Source: Planctomycetia bacterium
GTDB taxonomy: Bacteria; Planctomycetota; Planctomycetia; Gemmatales; HRBIN36
Length of the DNA: 64,000 nucleotides
Assembly: GCA_016795155.1 (NCBI GenBank)
Contig: JAEUIE010000012.1
Location: forward strand, 46,255-110,254
Reading direction: 5' to 3'
The position numbers were made by a program, and so were the translations under genes. Shown piece by piece: positions 35,723 through 44,475 of the stretch; within the stretch, counting starts at the first letter, position 1; every line of letters starts with the position of its first letter. The notes under the pieces were generated by a model that saw only the letters and a program-made list of their open reading frames with translations, was not told where the DNA came from and did no database searches.

Positions 35723-35998
35723 ATGCCCATCGAAGTTCAGATACCAACACCCTTGCGAGCGCAGACAGAAGGCCAGGATTCACTGCAGGCCAATGGCACC
35801 ACGGTTCATGCCGTTCTGCAGGATGTTGTCAGCCGGTTCCCTGCACTGAAAGATCGGCTCTTTGACAATGCAGGCCAGCCTCGCCGTTTCGTCAATTTCT
35901 TCATCAACGATGAAGATATCCGTTTTCTGGATGGAATGGAAACAGCCGTCAAGGATGGTGATAGCCTAGCGATCATTCCCGCCGTGGCAGGGGGGTAA
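35723..35998 (+). CDS. cysO: CysO-like sulfur carrier protein (MoaD/ThiS family)
   Basis: The 91-residue beta-grasp protein ends in PAVAGG, the di-glycine tail that is adenylated and converted to a thiocarboxylate. The sequence RRFVNFFINDEDIRFL and DGDSLAIIPAVAGG closely resembles mycobacterial CysO (RFVNIYVNDEDVRF, DGDSVTILPAVAGG), which feeds cysteine synthesis by CysM. MPIEVQIPTPLRAQTEGQ is likewise similar. The partner CysM and the peptidase Mec are not in this window. The gene lies four bases upstream of an E1-type enzyme able to activate it, and behind a SAM riboswitch. Cysteine or homocysteine formation is the probable role; the symbol is by homology only. Confidence 0.85.
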   Translation: MPIEVQIPTPLRAQTEGQDSLQANGTTVHAVLQDVVSRFPALKDRLFDNAGQPRRFVNFFINDEDIRFLDGMETAVKDGDSLAIIPAVAGG

Positions 35999-36001
35999 TC
36001 C

Positions 36002-37030
36002 ATGGAACGGTACAGCAGACAGATGCGGTTTCATGGTGTCGGCGAAGCTGGGCAGAAAAAACTACTCGCTAGCAGAGTAACACTGTGTGGATGCGGTGCT
36101 CTTGGCACTGTTCTAGCCAATGTGCTGGTGCGAGCCGGCATCGGCTTTGTTCGAATCATCGATCGCGATTTTATCGAAACGCATAACCTGCAGCGGCAGG
36201 TATTATTCGATGAAGATGATGTGACCGCCAACCTGCCCAAGGCGGAAGCTGCTGCCCGCAAGTTGCGGCGCATCAACTCAGAAATCACCATACAACCCAT
36301 CGTCACCGATATTGATCACACGAACATCATCGACTTTGTGAACGACGTTGATCTGGTGCTTGATGGAACCGATAACTTTGAAGTTCGCTACCTGGTCAAC
36401 GATGCTGCTATCAAGCTGAACAAGCCGTGGGTATACGGTGGAGCGATTGGAAGCGTCGGCCAAACCATGACTATCATCCCAGGGCAAACGCCTTGTCTGC
36501 GTTGTGTTGTGGAAACCAGTCCGCCACCAGGCATGGCTGCAACCTGCGAAACCGCGGGCGTACTCTCACCCACTATCAATGTCATTGCCAGTCTTCAGGC
36601 AACCGAAGCGATCAAGATACTTACTGGACACATTGAAGCGATTAACCGGGAACTGGTATACATCGATGTCTGGGATAATGAGTTCCGTAGGTTCAAGATT
36701 AGCAAGCTGAAGGACAAGGTGGATTGCCCCTGTTGCAAACAGAAGAACTTTGAATGGCTTGAAGGCAAAATGGGGGCTCACACTACTTCCCTATGTGGCC
36801 GTAATGCTGTCCAAGTGGCTCATCGCACGGCAAGTCAGTTGAATTTTGCCACCCTGGTTGAAGTTCTTCATGGCGTTGCTCAGGGTGAAGTAACTCACAA
36901 TAAATTCATGCTGCGGTTTACCGCAGATGGCCATGAATTCACGGTGTTCCCGGATGGCCGGGCAATCATCAAGGGTACAAACGATATTGATCGTGCTAAA
37001 ACCTTATATGCCAAGTACATAGGACATTAA
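36002..37030 (+). CDS. E1-like adenylyltransferase (ThiF/MoeB/TtuC type)
   Basis: The protein has the Rossmann ATP site GCGALGTVLANVLVRAGIG near 30-48, DRDFIETHNLQRQ, DGTDNFEVRYLVND near 122-135, and two CxxC pairs (TPCLRC and CPCC) for structural zinc. The C-terminal LCGRNAVQVAHR...TVFPDGRAIIKGT region matches the TtuC-type extension and not a rhodanese domain, so sulfur must be delivered by another protein. It adenylates the di-glycine of a ubiquitin-like carrier, here most likely the CysO-like protein just upstream. The start ATG is four bases after that stop, indicating coupling. Confidence 0.87.
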   Translation: MERYSRQMRFHGVGEAGQKKLLASRVTLCGCGALGTVLANVLVRAGIGFVRIIDRDFIETHNLQRQVLFDEDDVTANLPKAEAAARKLRRINSEITIQPIVTDIDHTNIIDFVNDVDLVLDGTDNFEVRYLVNDAAIKLNKPWVYGGAIGSVGQTMTIIPGQTPCLRCVVETSPPPGMAATCETAGVLSPTINVIASLQATEAIKILTGHIEAINRELVYIDVWDNEFRRFKISKLKDKVDCPCCKQKNFEWLEGKMGAHTTSLCGRNAVQVAHRTASQLNFATLVEVLHGVAQGEVTHNKFMLRFTADGHEFTVFPDGRAIIKGTNDIDRAKTLYAKYIGH

Positions 37031-37123
37031 TCCGGGGAGGAATGAAGAAGTTGAGAATTTCTGTTCAGATTAGCCTGGTTTTTGAGCTATCCTAGACAGA
37101 CCTCTCACACTCGGAAAACTGCG

Positions 37124-37885
37124 ATGAGCTACGGCACATTGTCTTCCCTTGGTTCGCACCCAGGCTTTACACCTGATGAACAGGCTGTCAGCATGGCTCA
37201 GCCTACGCTGCTCCGTTCGAAGAGTGAATACCAGCCAAACCTGGTTGATATTCCTGTTGAACCCGTTTTGCGAGCTAACGAAAGTCAGGCTCCGCGTCAG
37301 GTCAGACTGGAGATTCTATCTGACGAAGTTCTAAGTCTGTTTGCGGTAGCCTCACGGCCAGCATGGATCAGTCGTTTGACTTACCTGTGTCTGATCGGGT
37401 GCCTGTTTTACATGATCTATGGTGGCATACAGGGAATGTTATTGGGGCTGGAACGGAACAAGAACAGCATGGTGGTGATGTGGGGAGTCTTTGCCGGCGT
37501 GCCTGCATTGTTTCTATTGGGAACTTTGATCTATCCCTTTTTCAAAGCTGGCCCCATGCAGTACCGCTTTGATCGTTCAGCTCGTCTAATGACTATGCAG
37601 CGATGTTACGGCTTCAGCAAAACTCCCCGACTGCTGGCTACCTACAGTCTGGATGATGTCGTTGCACTGCAGTTGCTGTATCGATACTTTGCAGCATTCC
37701 AGGCAGGAGTTCATCCACCATCGGAACACAAGCATAGCTATGAAATGAACCTGGTGTTTCGCAACACTCTGCCACCGCGAGTGAATCTGGCTGTTCATTC
37801 CGACTGGAAATGGATGAGGCAGGCAGGGCCTCGACTGGCCGAGTTCCTCGATATTCCTGTCATTGATCAGTTGTGCCAAACCTGA
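37124..37885 (+). CDS. Hypothetical membrane protein
   Basis: From the ATG at 37124 the protein has about 80 polar N-terminal residues and then two membrane helices (YLCLIGCLFYMIYGGIQGMLLG and VVMWGVFAGVPALFLLGTLIYPFF), followed by a folded part that resembles a membrane-tethered PH-like or YcxB-like domain (MQYRFDRSARLMTMQR). No enzymatic motif is seen. It lies between the E1 gene and the aminotransferase, so it may simply ride in the same transcript. The family is unrecognised. Confidence 0.5.
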   Translation: MSYGTLSSLGSHPGFTPDEQAVSMAQPTLLRSKSEYQPNLVDIPVEPVLRANESQAPRQVRLEILSDEVLSLFAVASRPAWISRLTYLCLIGCLFYMIYGGIQGMLLGLERNKNSMVVMWGVFAGVPALFLLGTLIYPFFKAGPMQYRFDRSARLMTMQRCYGFSKTPRLLATYSLDDVVALQLLYRYFAAFQAGVHPPSEHKHSYEMNLVFRNTLPPRVNLAVHSDWKWMRQAGPRLAEFLDIPVIDQLCQT

Positions 37886-37944
37886 GGTTGCCTGGCGACA
37901 ATATTGCACGGGCGCCTCTTCCTTACGGAGAAGTTGGTTATCTC

Positions 37945-39090
37945 ATGCCCGTTACCTATCTCGACAATGCCGCCACCAGTTTTCCCAAGCCAGAATCGGT
38001 CTATCAGAAACTCGATCAGTTTGCCCGGCAGACGCTGGCTAACCCTGGTCGCACATCACATAAGATGGCTTTGACCGCTGAGCAGGAAATTCATCAAACT
38101 CGCCACCTGCTCAATCAATTGTTTCGCGGTGAAAATTCAGATCATTTCGTCTTCACGTTGAACTGTACCGATTCGCTCAACATGGCCATGAAGGGCGTGT
38201 TGAAAAAGGGCGATCATGTCATAACCACCAATCTAGAGCACAACAGTATCAGCAGGCCGCTGGAAGCACTCAAGGATCAAGGGTTGATCACCTTGACGAG
38301 GGTGACAGCCGATGCCGAGGGCACGGTCTCCGTGGAAGCTGTACGGCAAGCATTTACACCACAGACATCCCTGGTTGCCATGACCCATGCCAGCAACGTA
38401 CTCGGTACCATTCAGCCAGTTGGCGAAGTGGGAGCGCTGGTGCGGGAAAAGAATGCTTTGCTTCTGGTGGATGCTGCCCAGACAGCAGGAGTGATTCCCA
38501 TTGATGTGCGTGAGATGAACATTGACCTGCTGGCATTGCCTGGCCACAAAGCGCTGCTGGGTCCGACGGGAACCGGAGTACTCTATTCGGGGCCAAGAGT
38601 AAACCTTCACGCCTGGCGGGAGGGTGGCACCGGCGGCGATTCCATGAGTCGGCTGCAACCTGAAGAATATCCATTCCACATGGAAGGTGGAACGCCCAAT
38701 GTTCTGGGCTTGGCCGGGCTGCGGGCCGGTATTGAATTTGTCATGGAGAAAGGGTTGTCGAAAATAGCCAGCCACGAAAACGCACTGGTTGAAAAGCTGA
38801 TTGATTATCTGCAAAAGCGGGGTGATTGTACGCTGTATGGTCATCTCGATGCATCGCGACGTGTGGGCACGCTGAGTTTCAGTCATCCTGCTTTTGATTC
38901 ACCCGACCTGGCGGCTATGCTCGATACCAGTTTTGATATCGCAGTCCGTCCTGGAATGCATTGTTCTCCATACATCCATCAGTCGCTGGGCACCGCACCA
39001 CACGGAACCGTCCGTGTCAGCCCGGGCATATTCAATACCGAGCAGGATATTGATCGATTGACGGAAGCACTCTCGCAGATTCTGGGTTAA
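37945..39090 (+). CDS. Class V aminotransferase-fold cysteine desulfurase / selenocysteine lyase-like
   Basis: The 381-residue protein from ATG 37945 begins VTYLDNAATSFPKPESVYQ, typical of the TIGR01977 (EF2568-type) branch of the class V aminotransferases. The PLP lysine is Lys202 in PGHKALLGPTGTG and the reactive Cys is Cys340 in GMHCSP, with the flexible loop expected of desulfurases. These enzymes take sulfur or selenium from (seleno)cysteine to form a persulfide/selenide. Relatives occur near selD in selenium gene sets. Here it could supply sulfur to the E1-carrier pair or selenium to SelD; which one cannot be decided from sequence alone. Confidence 0.8.
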   Translation: MPVTYLDNAATSFPKPESVYQKLDQFARQTLANPGRTSHKMALTAEQEIHQTRHLLNQLFRGENSDHFVFTLNCTDSLNMAMKGVLKKGDHVITTNLEHNSISRPLEALKDQGLITLTRVTADAEGTVSVEAVRQAFTPQTSLVAMTHASNVLGTIQPVGEVGALVREKNALLLVDAAQTAGVIPIDVREMNIDLLALPGHKALLGPTGTGVLYSGPRVNLHAWREGGTGGDSMSRLQPEEYPFHMEGGTPNVLGLAGLRAGIEFVMEKGLSKIASHENALVEKLIDYLQKRGDCTLYGHLDASRRVGTLSFSHPAFDSPDLAAMLDTSFDIAVRPGMHCSPYIHQSLGTAPHGTVRVSPGIFNTEQDIDRLTEALSQILG

Positions 39091-39122
39091 GCCATTTACA
39101 GGCCGTGTCATACCTTAAAGAC

Positions 39123-40043
39123 ATGGCCGATGTCAAATCCGCATTAATATTGATGAACCCGGCTGCAGGCAGCGCTGAGCCTGATCTGGTCCGTGCTATA
39201 CTTTCGAATGCACTGCGGCAACACGGCTGGGAGTTTTCCTTTTACATCCTCGAAAAAGGCGTTGTAGCAGCGAGTATTGTTCCGGTGATTCAACAGGCAA
39301 CTGAGCAGGGCACAACGCTGATTATTGCCAGCGGTGGCGATGGTACAGTTTCTTTGGTTGCCACCGCAGTCATTCTGTCAGGTTTGAAAGAGCAACTCAG
39401 GCTGGGATTATTCCCTGCAGGTACAGCGAATTCTCTCGCTAAGGAATTGGGCATGCCAGCAGAATGGACCGAAGCTGCACAGTTTCTGGCATCGTTGGAG
39501 GCATTTAGTTATCTTGATGCCATGAAAATGGGAGAGCGATATTGTTTTCTGCGGATCGGCATTGGGCTGGATGCTGCTACAATCGAAGCAACAACCCCCG
39601 AGGCTAAACGCTGGCTAGGCCGATGGGCCTATCTCCGCACATTTCTAAGCCGGTTTTTCAACCCGCAGCGGGTGAAATATCATTGTGTGATTGATGGCAG
39701 GCATCGCCGGTTCTGGGCCGTGCAGGTTTTCATTGCCAACGGCGGGCGCATTGCCCTGGCACCGTTTCGAATAGGCCCGGACATTGCCTACGATGATGGT
39801 CTCTTGAACCTGTGTGCCTACGATGCACTCAGCGGGTGGGATTATTTCACCGTCGGCTGGCGACTGTTCAGAAAACGGTATGATGAAAACCCGCTTTTGA
39901 AATTCTGGACCATTCGAAACAGCATCACCGTCAGTGCCAAGCGGGCGTTACCAGTTCAGGGAGATGGCGAACCCTGCGGCACCACACCAGTCACTATCAC
40001 GGTGTTACCGCAGGCTTTGCGAGTGGTAGCTACAAAGGTCTAA
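39123..40043 (+). CDS. Diacylglycerol/lipid kinase family protein
   Basis: The N-terminal domain has NPAAGSAEPDLVRAIL and the DAGK hallmark SGGDGTVSLVATAVI with FPAGTANSLAKELGM, which form the nucleotide and lipid site. The C-terminal half is a beta sandwich with YDDGLLNLCAYDALSGWDYF and LPVQGDGEPCGTTP, where the final Asp-Gly-Glu loop is common in bacterial YegS/DgkB-type kinases. These enzymes phosphorylate lipid acceptors in membrane turnover. The start at 39123 removes an unlikely GTG-led extension. It follows the aminotransferase gene by 32 bases. Confidence 0.85.
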   Translation: MADVKSALILMNPAAGSAEPDLVRAILSNALRQHGWEFSFYILEKGVVAASIVPVIQQATEQGTTLIIASGGDGTVSLVATAVILSGLKEQLRLGLFPAGTANSLAKELGMPAEWTEAAQFLASLEAFSYLDAMKMGERYCFLRIGIGLDAATIEATTPEAKRWLGRWAYLRTFLSRFFNPQRVKYHCVIDGRHRRFWAVQVFIANGGRIALAPFRIGPDIAYDDGLLNLCAYDALSGWDYFTVGWRLFRKRYDENPLLKFWTIRNSITVSAKRALPVQGDGEPCGTTPVTITVLPQALRVVATKV

Positions 40044-40047
40044 AGGA

Positions 40048-41715
40048 TCATTTCTTGTGGCTGAGCAAACGTATCTCGTAGGACAGTCGTGCTTGCTGAG
40101 CCAACTTGTATTCCAGTAAGGTCACGACCTGAGCATCATATTTTGCCTTGGCCATACGTTCAGCATCTGTGGCAAGTTTGATGGTTTCTTCCAGTTCCTT
40201 CTGCAGATCACCTTGTTCAAATTGTATCAATTGAGTCAGAGCAGCGAATCGATCCCGGAGTGATTCCAGCAGGAAATTGATATTCTCTTTGCCAGCCTTG
40301 TAAGCCTTCATTCGTAATTGATATACGGTATCGCTGGTTTCTGCTTGCGCTTTGAGCAGTTCAAGTTTGCGCAGGTTTTCCGTCGCCTGAGTTTTCTCAA
40401 CAACTGGCGTTTCACGGCGGTACACATGAACAACCTGTTTCTGCTCGCCTTGCTTAGGAAATTGTGCCAATGGACTTTTTCTGTCAGCAATCACTTTGCC
40501 ATCTGCAGTTTTGACGAAAGGGACTTGGCCACCGTAAGTGATGGTCAGAGTATCCTTCTGTAATTCATAAAGACACAAGGCTCTTTCCATAACGGAAGGG
40601 AACACTAGCACATCTTCATTAACCAAGGCAGGGTCAGTAATCTGCAGTTCGAGTTGCTTAGGTTTCTTTTCAGGATCAAGCACGAATTCAAGAGCACCTG
40701 TTTCATGCGCTTCGCCAGTGTGTTTTCCATCCTTGACTGCATACTGCGTTTGGGCATACTTCCTCCCTTTGAAAGTCAGATCAGTTACGCCCATTAACGT
40801 GCCGGTGACCTCATGACGAATTTCACGTCGCCAAGTACCTTGAATGGCCTGATAATCGGAATGCTCACTTTGGTTGGCAGGCAACGCACTAATGAGCGAG
40901 GTCACGTCCCCGTTAACCGGGTTGGTTGTATCTGCTCTATACCAGGCTGCATAGCCAGCACTGACAGTCAACCCTATGCCCGCGACACAGAGCAATACCC
41001 ATTTGGCTGAATGCATCATCGAAACTCCGCATTGTGCAAGTAAGGCCAGGGCAGGGGTTCCGCCTTGCGTTACTGTCGACATGGTTTTAGCAATCAGATG
41101 TTCGGGAACTTGAGCCATTCCCCATTCGCTCAGCAGCGTGGCTGCTAGAGATGGAGCAATGCCTCGCCGCAACAGACGGGAATGGAGCAGTTTCCTGGCA
41201 CGCGACAATCGGCCTGCAACAGTACCCAGCGGCCAGCCTAAGAGTTCTGCCGCCCGCGATTGCGACATTCCCTGAATGTAACAAAGCAGCACTGGTTCAC
41301 GATACATGGCAGGCAGCCTGGCAAGCTCAGCATCGACGATCTGCTGCTCAGTCGAATCGAACGAAACGCGAGGCTGCTGCAGTTTGTTGATACCCATGAT
41401 GCGTTGCCGATGCTGTTGTCGCTGGCTGGTGCGTTTCAATTTGCCTGCAATCCGCAACGCCACACCATGCAACCAGCTTGCTAGCGATGCAGGTTTGCGG
41501 ATATGTGGCGAGTATTGATACAAGGCGAGAAAGGTTGCCTGAAAGACATCCTCCGCATCGGCTCCGTGCAGGTGTTGCCTGCGACAAACACCCCACACCA
41601 GTGGTGCAAATTGATTCAACAACACTTCAAAAGCACTGTGATCCCTGGATCGGAGAAACTGATGAAAGGCAGAAACATGCTCCTGCTCACCCGTTTCCCG
41701 TGCAGAAATTTGCAT
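40048..41715 (-). CDS. ECF sigma factor with membrane anchor and C-terminal extension
   Basis: Residues 25-95 form sigma region 2 (DAEDVFQATFLALYQY, the core-binding and -10 region) and 130-190 form region 4 (ELARLPAMYREPVLLCYIQG, SQSRAAELLGWPLGTVAGRL), with numbering from the ATG at 41736; the start at 41715 removes seven residues. After about 50 residues come a membrane helix (WVLLCVAGIGLTVSAGYAAW, 246-265), then a lipocalin-like TIGR03067 domain (about 290-410, IQGTWRREIRHEV...LTFKGRKYAQTQY) and a coiled coil at the end. The sigma factor is thus tied to the membrane with its sensor outside. No anti-sigma gene adjoins it, so the extension may act in its place. This type is found in planctomycetes. 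Confidence 0.82.
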   Translation of the reverse strand: MQISARETGEQEHVSAFHQFLRSRDHSAFEVLLNQFAPLVWGVCRRQHLHGADAEDVFQATFLALYQYSPHIRKPASLASWLHGVALRIAGKLKRTSQRQQHRQRIMGINKLQQPRVSFDSTEQQIVDAELARLPAMYREPVLLCYIQGMSQSRAAELLGWPLGTVAGRLSRARKLLHSRLLRRGIAPSLAATLLSEWGMAQVPEHLIAKTMSTVTQGGTPALALLAQCGVSMMHSAKWVLLCVAGIGLTVSAGYAAWYRADTTNPVNGDVTSLISALPANQSEHSDYQAIQGTWRREIRHEVTGTLMGVTDLTFKGRKYAQTQYAVKDGKHTGEAHETGALEFVLDPEKKPKQLELQITDPALVNEDVLVFPSVMERALCLYELQKDTLTITYGGQVPFVKTADGKVIADRKSPLAQFPKQGEQKQVVHVYRRETPVVEKTQATENLRKLELLKAQAETSDTVYQLRMKAYKAGKENINFLLESLRDRFAALTQLIQFEQGDLQKELEETIKLATDAERMAKAKYDAQVVTLLEYKLAQQARLSYEIRLLSHKK

Positions 41716-41871
41716 TGTAAAAGGCCTGACAGACACAACCTACTCCTCATCGCACCACCAACACATAGTACCCGCGCGATGGGTGCCACTTACACTTTTT
41801 TTGTGGAAAATATTTCTGTGTCTTAAATCCAATGGAGTTGCAATATAAGTTCAAAGGCTTTCTTTGATGAA

Positions 41872-43434
41872 TTACTGTGCCATTTGCAGTGCTGTATCTA
41901 CCCTTGCCAGTGTTTCATCCTTGCCCAGAATCACCAGACAATCAAACAGGCCTGGCCCCACCGGTACACCAGTCGCAGCGACGCGCAGGGCATGGTTCAT
42001 GTCTGCCAGTTTTAATCCCTTGCTTTCGCAGAACTGGTGCAGGCTCTGTTCTAATGTGGATTTGTCGAAAGCTGGCAGTGCTTTAAGTGTATCAGCAAAT
42101 TCGCTTAGTAGTGCTGGCACGCCTTCCTTTTTCACCCGTTTGTTAAATGCAGACATATCGTAGTCAGGCTTCTTAAAGAAAAACGCACCGTATGCAATGA
42201 CATCGGAAAAGAGCTTGATACGATCGCCGCATGCCTCGATAACCTGTGTGAGTTTGGCCCGCTCAGCTTCGCTGACCGTGTTGCTGAACAGCCCGGCTTT
42301 TTGCAGGTACGGAATGACGCCGTTGACTTTCTCCTCCAAAGGCAGCAATTTCATGTACTCGCTGGCGAGCCAGAAAAGCTTGTCCTGATCGAAGTTGCCT
42401 GGGGCATTGTTGACTCGATCTAGCCCGAAATGCTTGATCATTTCAGGCAGCGGGATGAACTCGGTTTTGTCATCAAGAGACCAGCCCAGCCTGCCCAGGT
42501 AATTGACCAGAGCAGCAGGCAGGTAACCCAGTTCCCGGTAGTAGGCAACTGTTGCGATGTTAAGATCTGTGCGGCTGGCGATCTTCTCGTCAGTCCAGCC
42601 CATGCTTCTGAGCTTAGCGAGTTCATCCTTGGTGAGAGGCGGTAGCTTGCGTTTGCTCATCTTGTCGCCTTTGTAATTGACGACCGGGACGTGAGCAAAC
42701 TGAGGCACCTTAGCGCCAAGCGCCTGGTAGGCAAGCACTTGTACAGGCGTGTTAGAAAGATGTTCCGCAGCCCGGATGACATGGGTGATGTCCATAGCCA
42801 CATCATCAACGACGGTGGCAAAGTTGTACAAAGCCCGGCAGGTTCCATCAGGATCGGGGGCACGCAGGATTACCGGGTCGCCGATCAGATCAGTCTGAAA
42901 TTCAACCCGTCCACGGATGAGGTCTTCAATAACCACGGTCTGGCCGAGGGGTACCTTCAATCGCAATGCCTTGGGAGTTGCCTGGTATTGTTTGACATTC
43001 TCAGCAGCAGGCAGATCGCGGTTGGGCCCTCGATGGACGTAAGCTTTCTTGGCTGCTTCAGCCGCTTTTCGATCGGCATCGAGTTGTTCCTTGGTCATAA
43101 TGTCGGGATAGGCATGGCCAGCATGCAGTAACTTCATTGCTGCTTCAACATACAGATGATTGCGTTGCCCCTGAAAATATGGTGCATGCGGGCCAATGCT
43201 GCCGGTGCCATCAGGAGTGGGGCCTTCATCCCAGTTCAGGCCAAGCCAGCGGAATCCATCAAGAATGGGAAGAAGTGCTTCAGCCTGATTTCGATCAGCA
43301 TCGGTATCATCAATGCGGAGAATGAACTTCCCGCCATGATGGCGGGTAAACAGCCAGTTGAACAATGCAGTTCGCACGCCACCAATGTGCAGGTAACCTG
43401 TTGGTGATGGTGCGAAGCGTGTGCGAATGGACAT
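41872..43434 (-). CDS. gltX: Glutamate-tRNA ligase
   Basis: The enzyme charges tRNA-Glu (or tRNA-Gln) with glutamate. The class I signatures are clear: HIGH-like YLHIGGVRTALFNWLF near 13-28 and KMSKR at 258-262. Catalytic core blocks include RIDDTDADRN and GLNWDEGP. Directly after KMSKR there is an insertion of about 35 residues (KLPPLTKDELAKLRSMGWTD to TDLNIATVAYY) before the family sequence YLPAALVNYLGRLGWS resumes, making the protein 520 residues rather than about 480. It starts with an ATG at 43434. Confidence 0.93.
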   Translation of the reverse strand: MSIRTRFAPSPTGYLHIGGVRTALFNWLFTRHHGGKFILRIDDTDADRNQAEALLPILDGFRWLGLNWDEGPTPDGTGSIGPHAPYFQGQRNHLYVEAAMKLLHAGHAYPDIMTKEQLDADRKAAEAAKKAYVHRGPNRDLPAAENVKQYQATPKALRLKVPLGQTVVIEDLIRGRVEFQTDLIGDPVILRAPDPDGTCRALYNFATVVDDVAMDITHVIRAAEHLSNTPVQVLAYQALGAKVPQFAHVPVVNYKGDKMSKRKLPPLTKDELAKLRSMGWTDEKIASRTDLNIATVAYYRELGYLPAALVNYLGRLGWSLDDKTEFIPLPEMIKHFGLDRVNNAPGNFDQDKLFWLASEYMKLLPLEEKVNGVIPYLQKAGLFSNTVSEAERAKLTQVIEACGDRIKLFSDVIAYGAFFFKKPDYDMSAFNKRVKKEGVPALLSEFADTLKALPAFDKSTLEQSLHQFCESKGLKLADMNHALRVAATGVPVGPGLFDCLVILGKDETLARVDTALQMAQ

Positions 43435-43548
43435 GGTGTACTTTTGATAAAAGAAGATGATCTATGGACTGACAGTTATGATCTGTTAGTCATGAAATTT
43501 TATGGAAACGGGTTCAGTTGTCGTTGTGGCTGTTTGATCAGAAGTGCT

Positions 43549-44010
43549 TCACACCAACTGCTTCTGCCTTTTGACTTTCAGTACATGTGGCATTTCGCAC
43601 AGAGGTGTTACCGGAGCTGGTTCGGTAAGGATGTCGTGCAGTGTAGTTTCCCTGAAAGATTTTTCGATTGCAGCCAGGGCATCATCGAGCCGGCGGTGCA
43701 GGGCACACAAGCGAAAACCGTGTGTTTGCAGTTTCAGCGGGCAGGACGTGATGCGCTCCAGTGGATCAACCGCGTTGAGAATTTCCAGCATCGTGAGTTC
43801 AGTAGTATCTTTGAGCAACGAGATGCCACCGCCAATACCACGCTGGGTACTGACAATACCGGCCCGGCTGAGACTTTGCAGCACCTTGGCAAGGTATGCA
43901 CGGGGCACCTTGGTCATGCTGGCAATCTGGTCTGTTGTTTGTGCTACGGGCATATGGTGAGCCAGGCAAACTACCGCTCGCATGGCATAATCAACGGTCT
44001 GAGAGATCAT
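43549..44010 (-). CDS. Rrf2 family transcriptional regulator
   Basis: The N-terminal winged helix matches the Rrf2 family (MISQTVDYAMRAVVCLAHH, then VPRAYLAKVLQSLSRAGIV and QRGIGGGISLLKD). C-terminal to it are Cys90, Cys102 and Cys138; the NsrR/IscR pattern of three closely spaced Cys is not fully met, but Cys90-X11-Cys102 with His97 and CALHRRLDD fit members with mixed Fe-S ligands. Such regulators sense nitric oxide, iron or sulfur status. It stands 115 bases upstream of gltX on the same strand. Targets are unknown. Confidence 0.82.
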   Translation of the reverse strand: MISQTVDYAMRAVVCLAHHMPVAQTTDQIASMTKVPRAYLAKVLQSLSRAGIVSTQRGIGGGISLLKDTTELTMLEILNAVDPLERITSCPLKLQTHGFRLCALHRRLDDALAAIEKSFRETTLHDILTEPAPVTPLCEMPHVLKVKRQKQLV

Positions 44011-44184
44011 AAAACACTACCTGTTACAATTGACAGTTCTATTCTATCAAGCCAGTTCTCTGGAAGGATTGAATATTTGGGCTTATTGCATCAGGAGAAC
44101 TAACTGCACCAGTATAGCGTACGGTTTAGACAAAGCGGGTTTTGACGGGAGAAGGATACGTGGATTAATATCAAAAATGATCAA

Positions 44185-44475
44185 TCAACTCTTCATGGAA
44201 GTAAACTGCTTCCAGTGGCGGCCCTGGCTGACCAGTTGTGAAAGCTGGGTCTGAATACTCGCCAGTTCCTGATCGACGTCTCCAGTCAGTTCTTCGATTT
44301 GTGCAAGCAGTTGATTCCAACCATCTTCTTGAGCAGGTATTTCGCGGGAAGGAGGAACTGCTTGCCAGCCAGCCAGTTGACGTTGCACGTTCGTCATGTG
44401 TTCCTCGGAACGCTTCAACGCCTCGGCAATGGAGGTCTGCAGATCAGAAAAAATATCAGACGGATCACTATGCAT
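44185..44475 (-). CDS. Small coiled-coil protein
   Basis: From the ATG at 44475 the 96-residue product is helical and charged: MHSDPSDIFSDLQTSIAEAL, RSEEHMTNVQRQLAGWQAV and QLLAQIEELTGDVDQELASI show heptad spacing with two coils split by a Pro-rich link. The start overlaps the end of the upstream glycosyltransferase gene by eight bases. An upstream in-frame extension to 44616 lies inside that gene and is not used. It is the last gene of the polysaccharide cluster; a structural or regulatory helper role is possible but unproven. Confidence 0.5.
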   Translation of the reverse strand: MHSDPSDIFSDLQTSIAEALKRSEEHMTNVQRQLAGWQAVPPSREIPAQEDGWNQLLAQIEELTGDVDQELASIQTQLSQLVSQGRHWKQFTSMKS

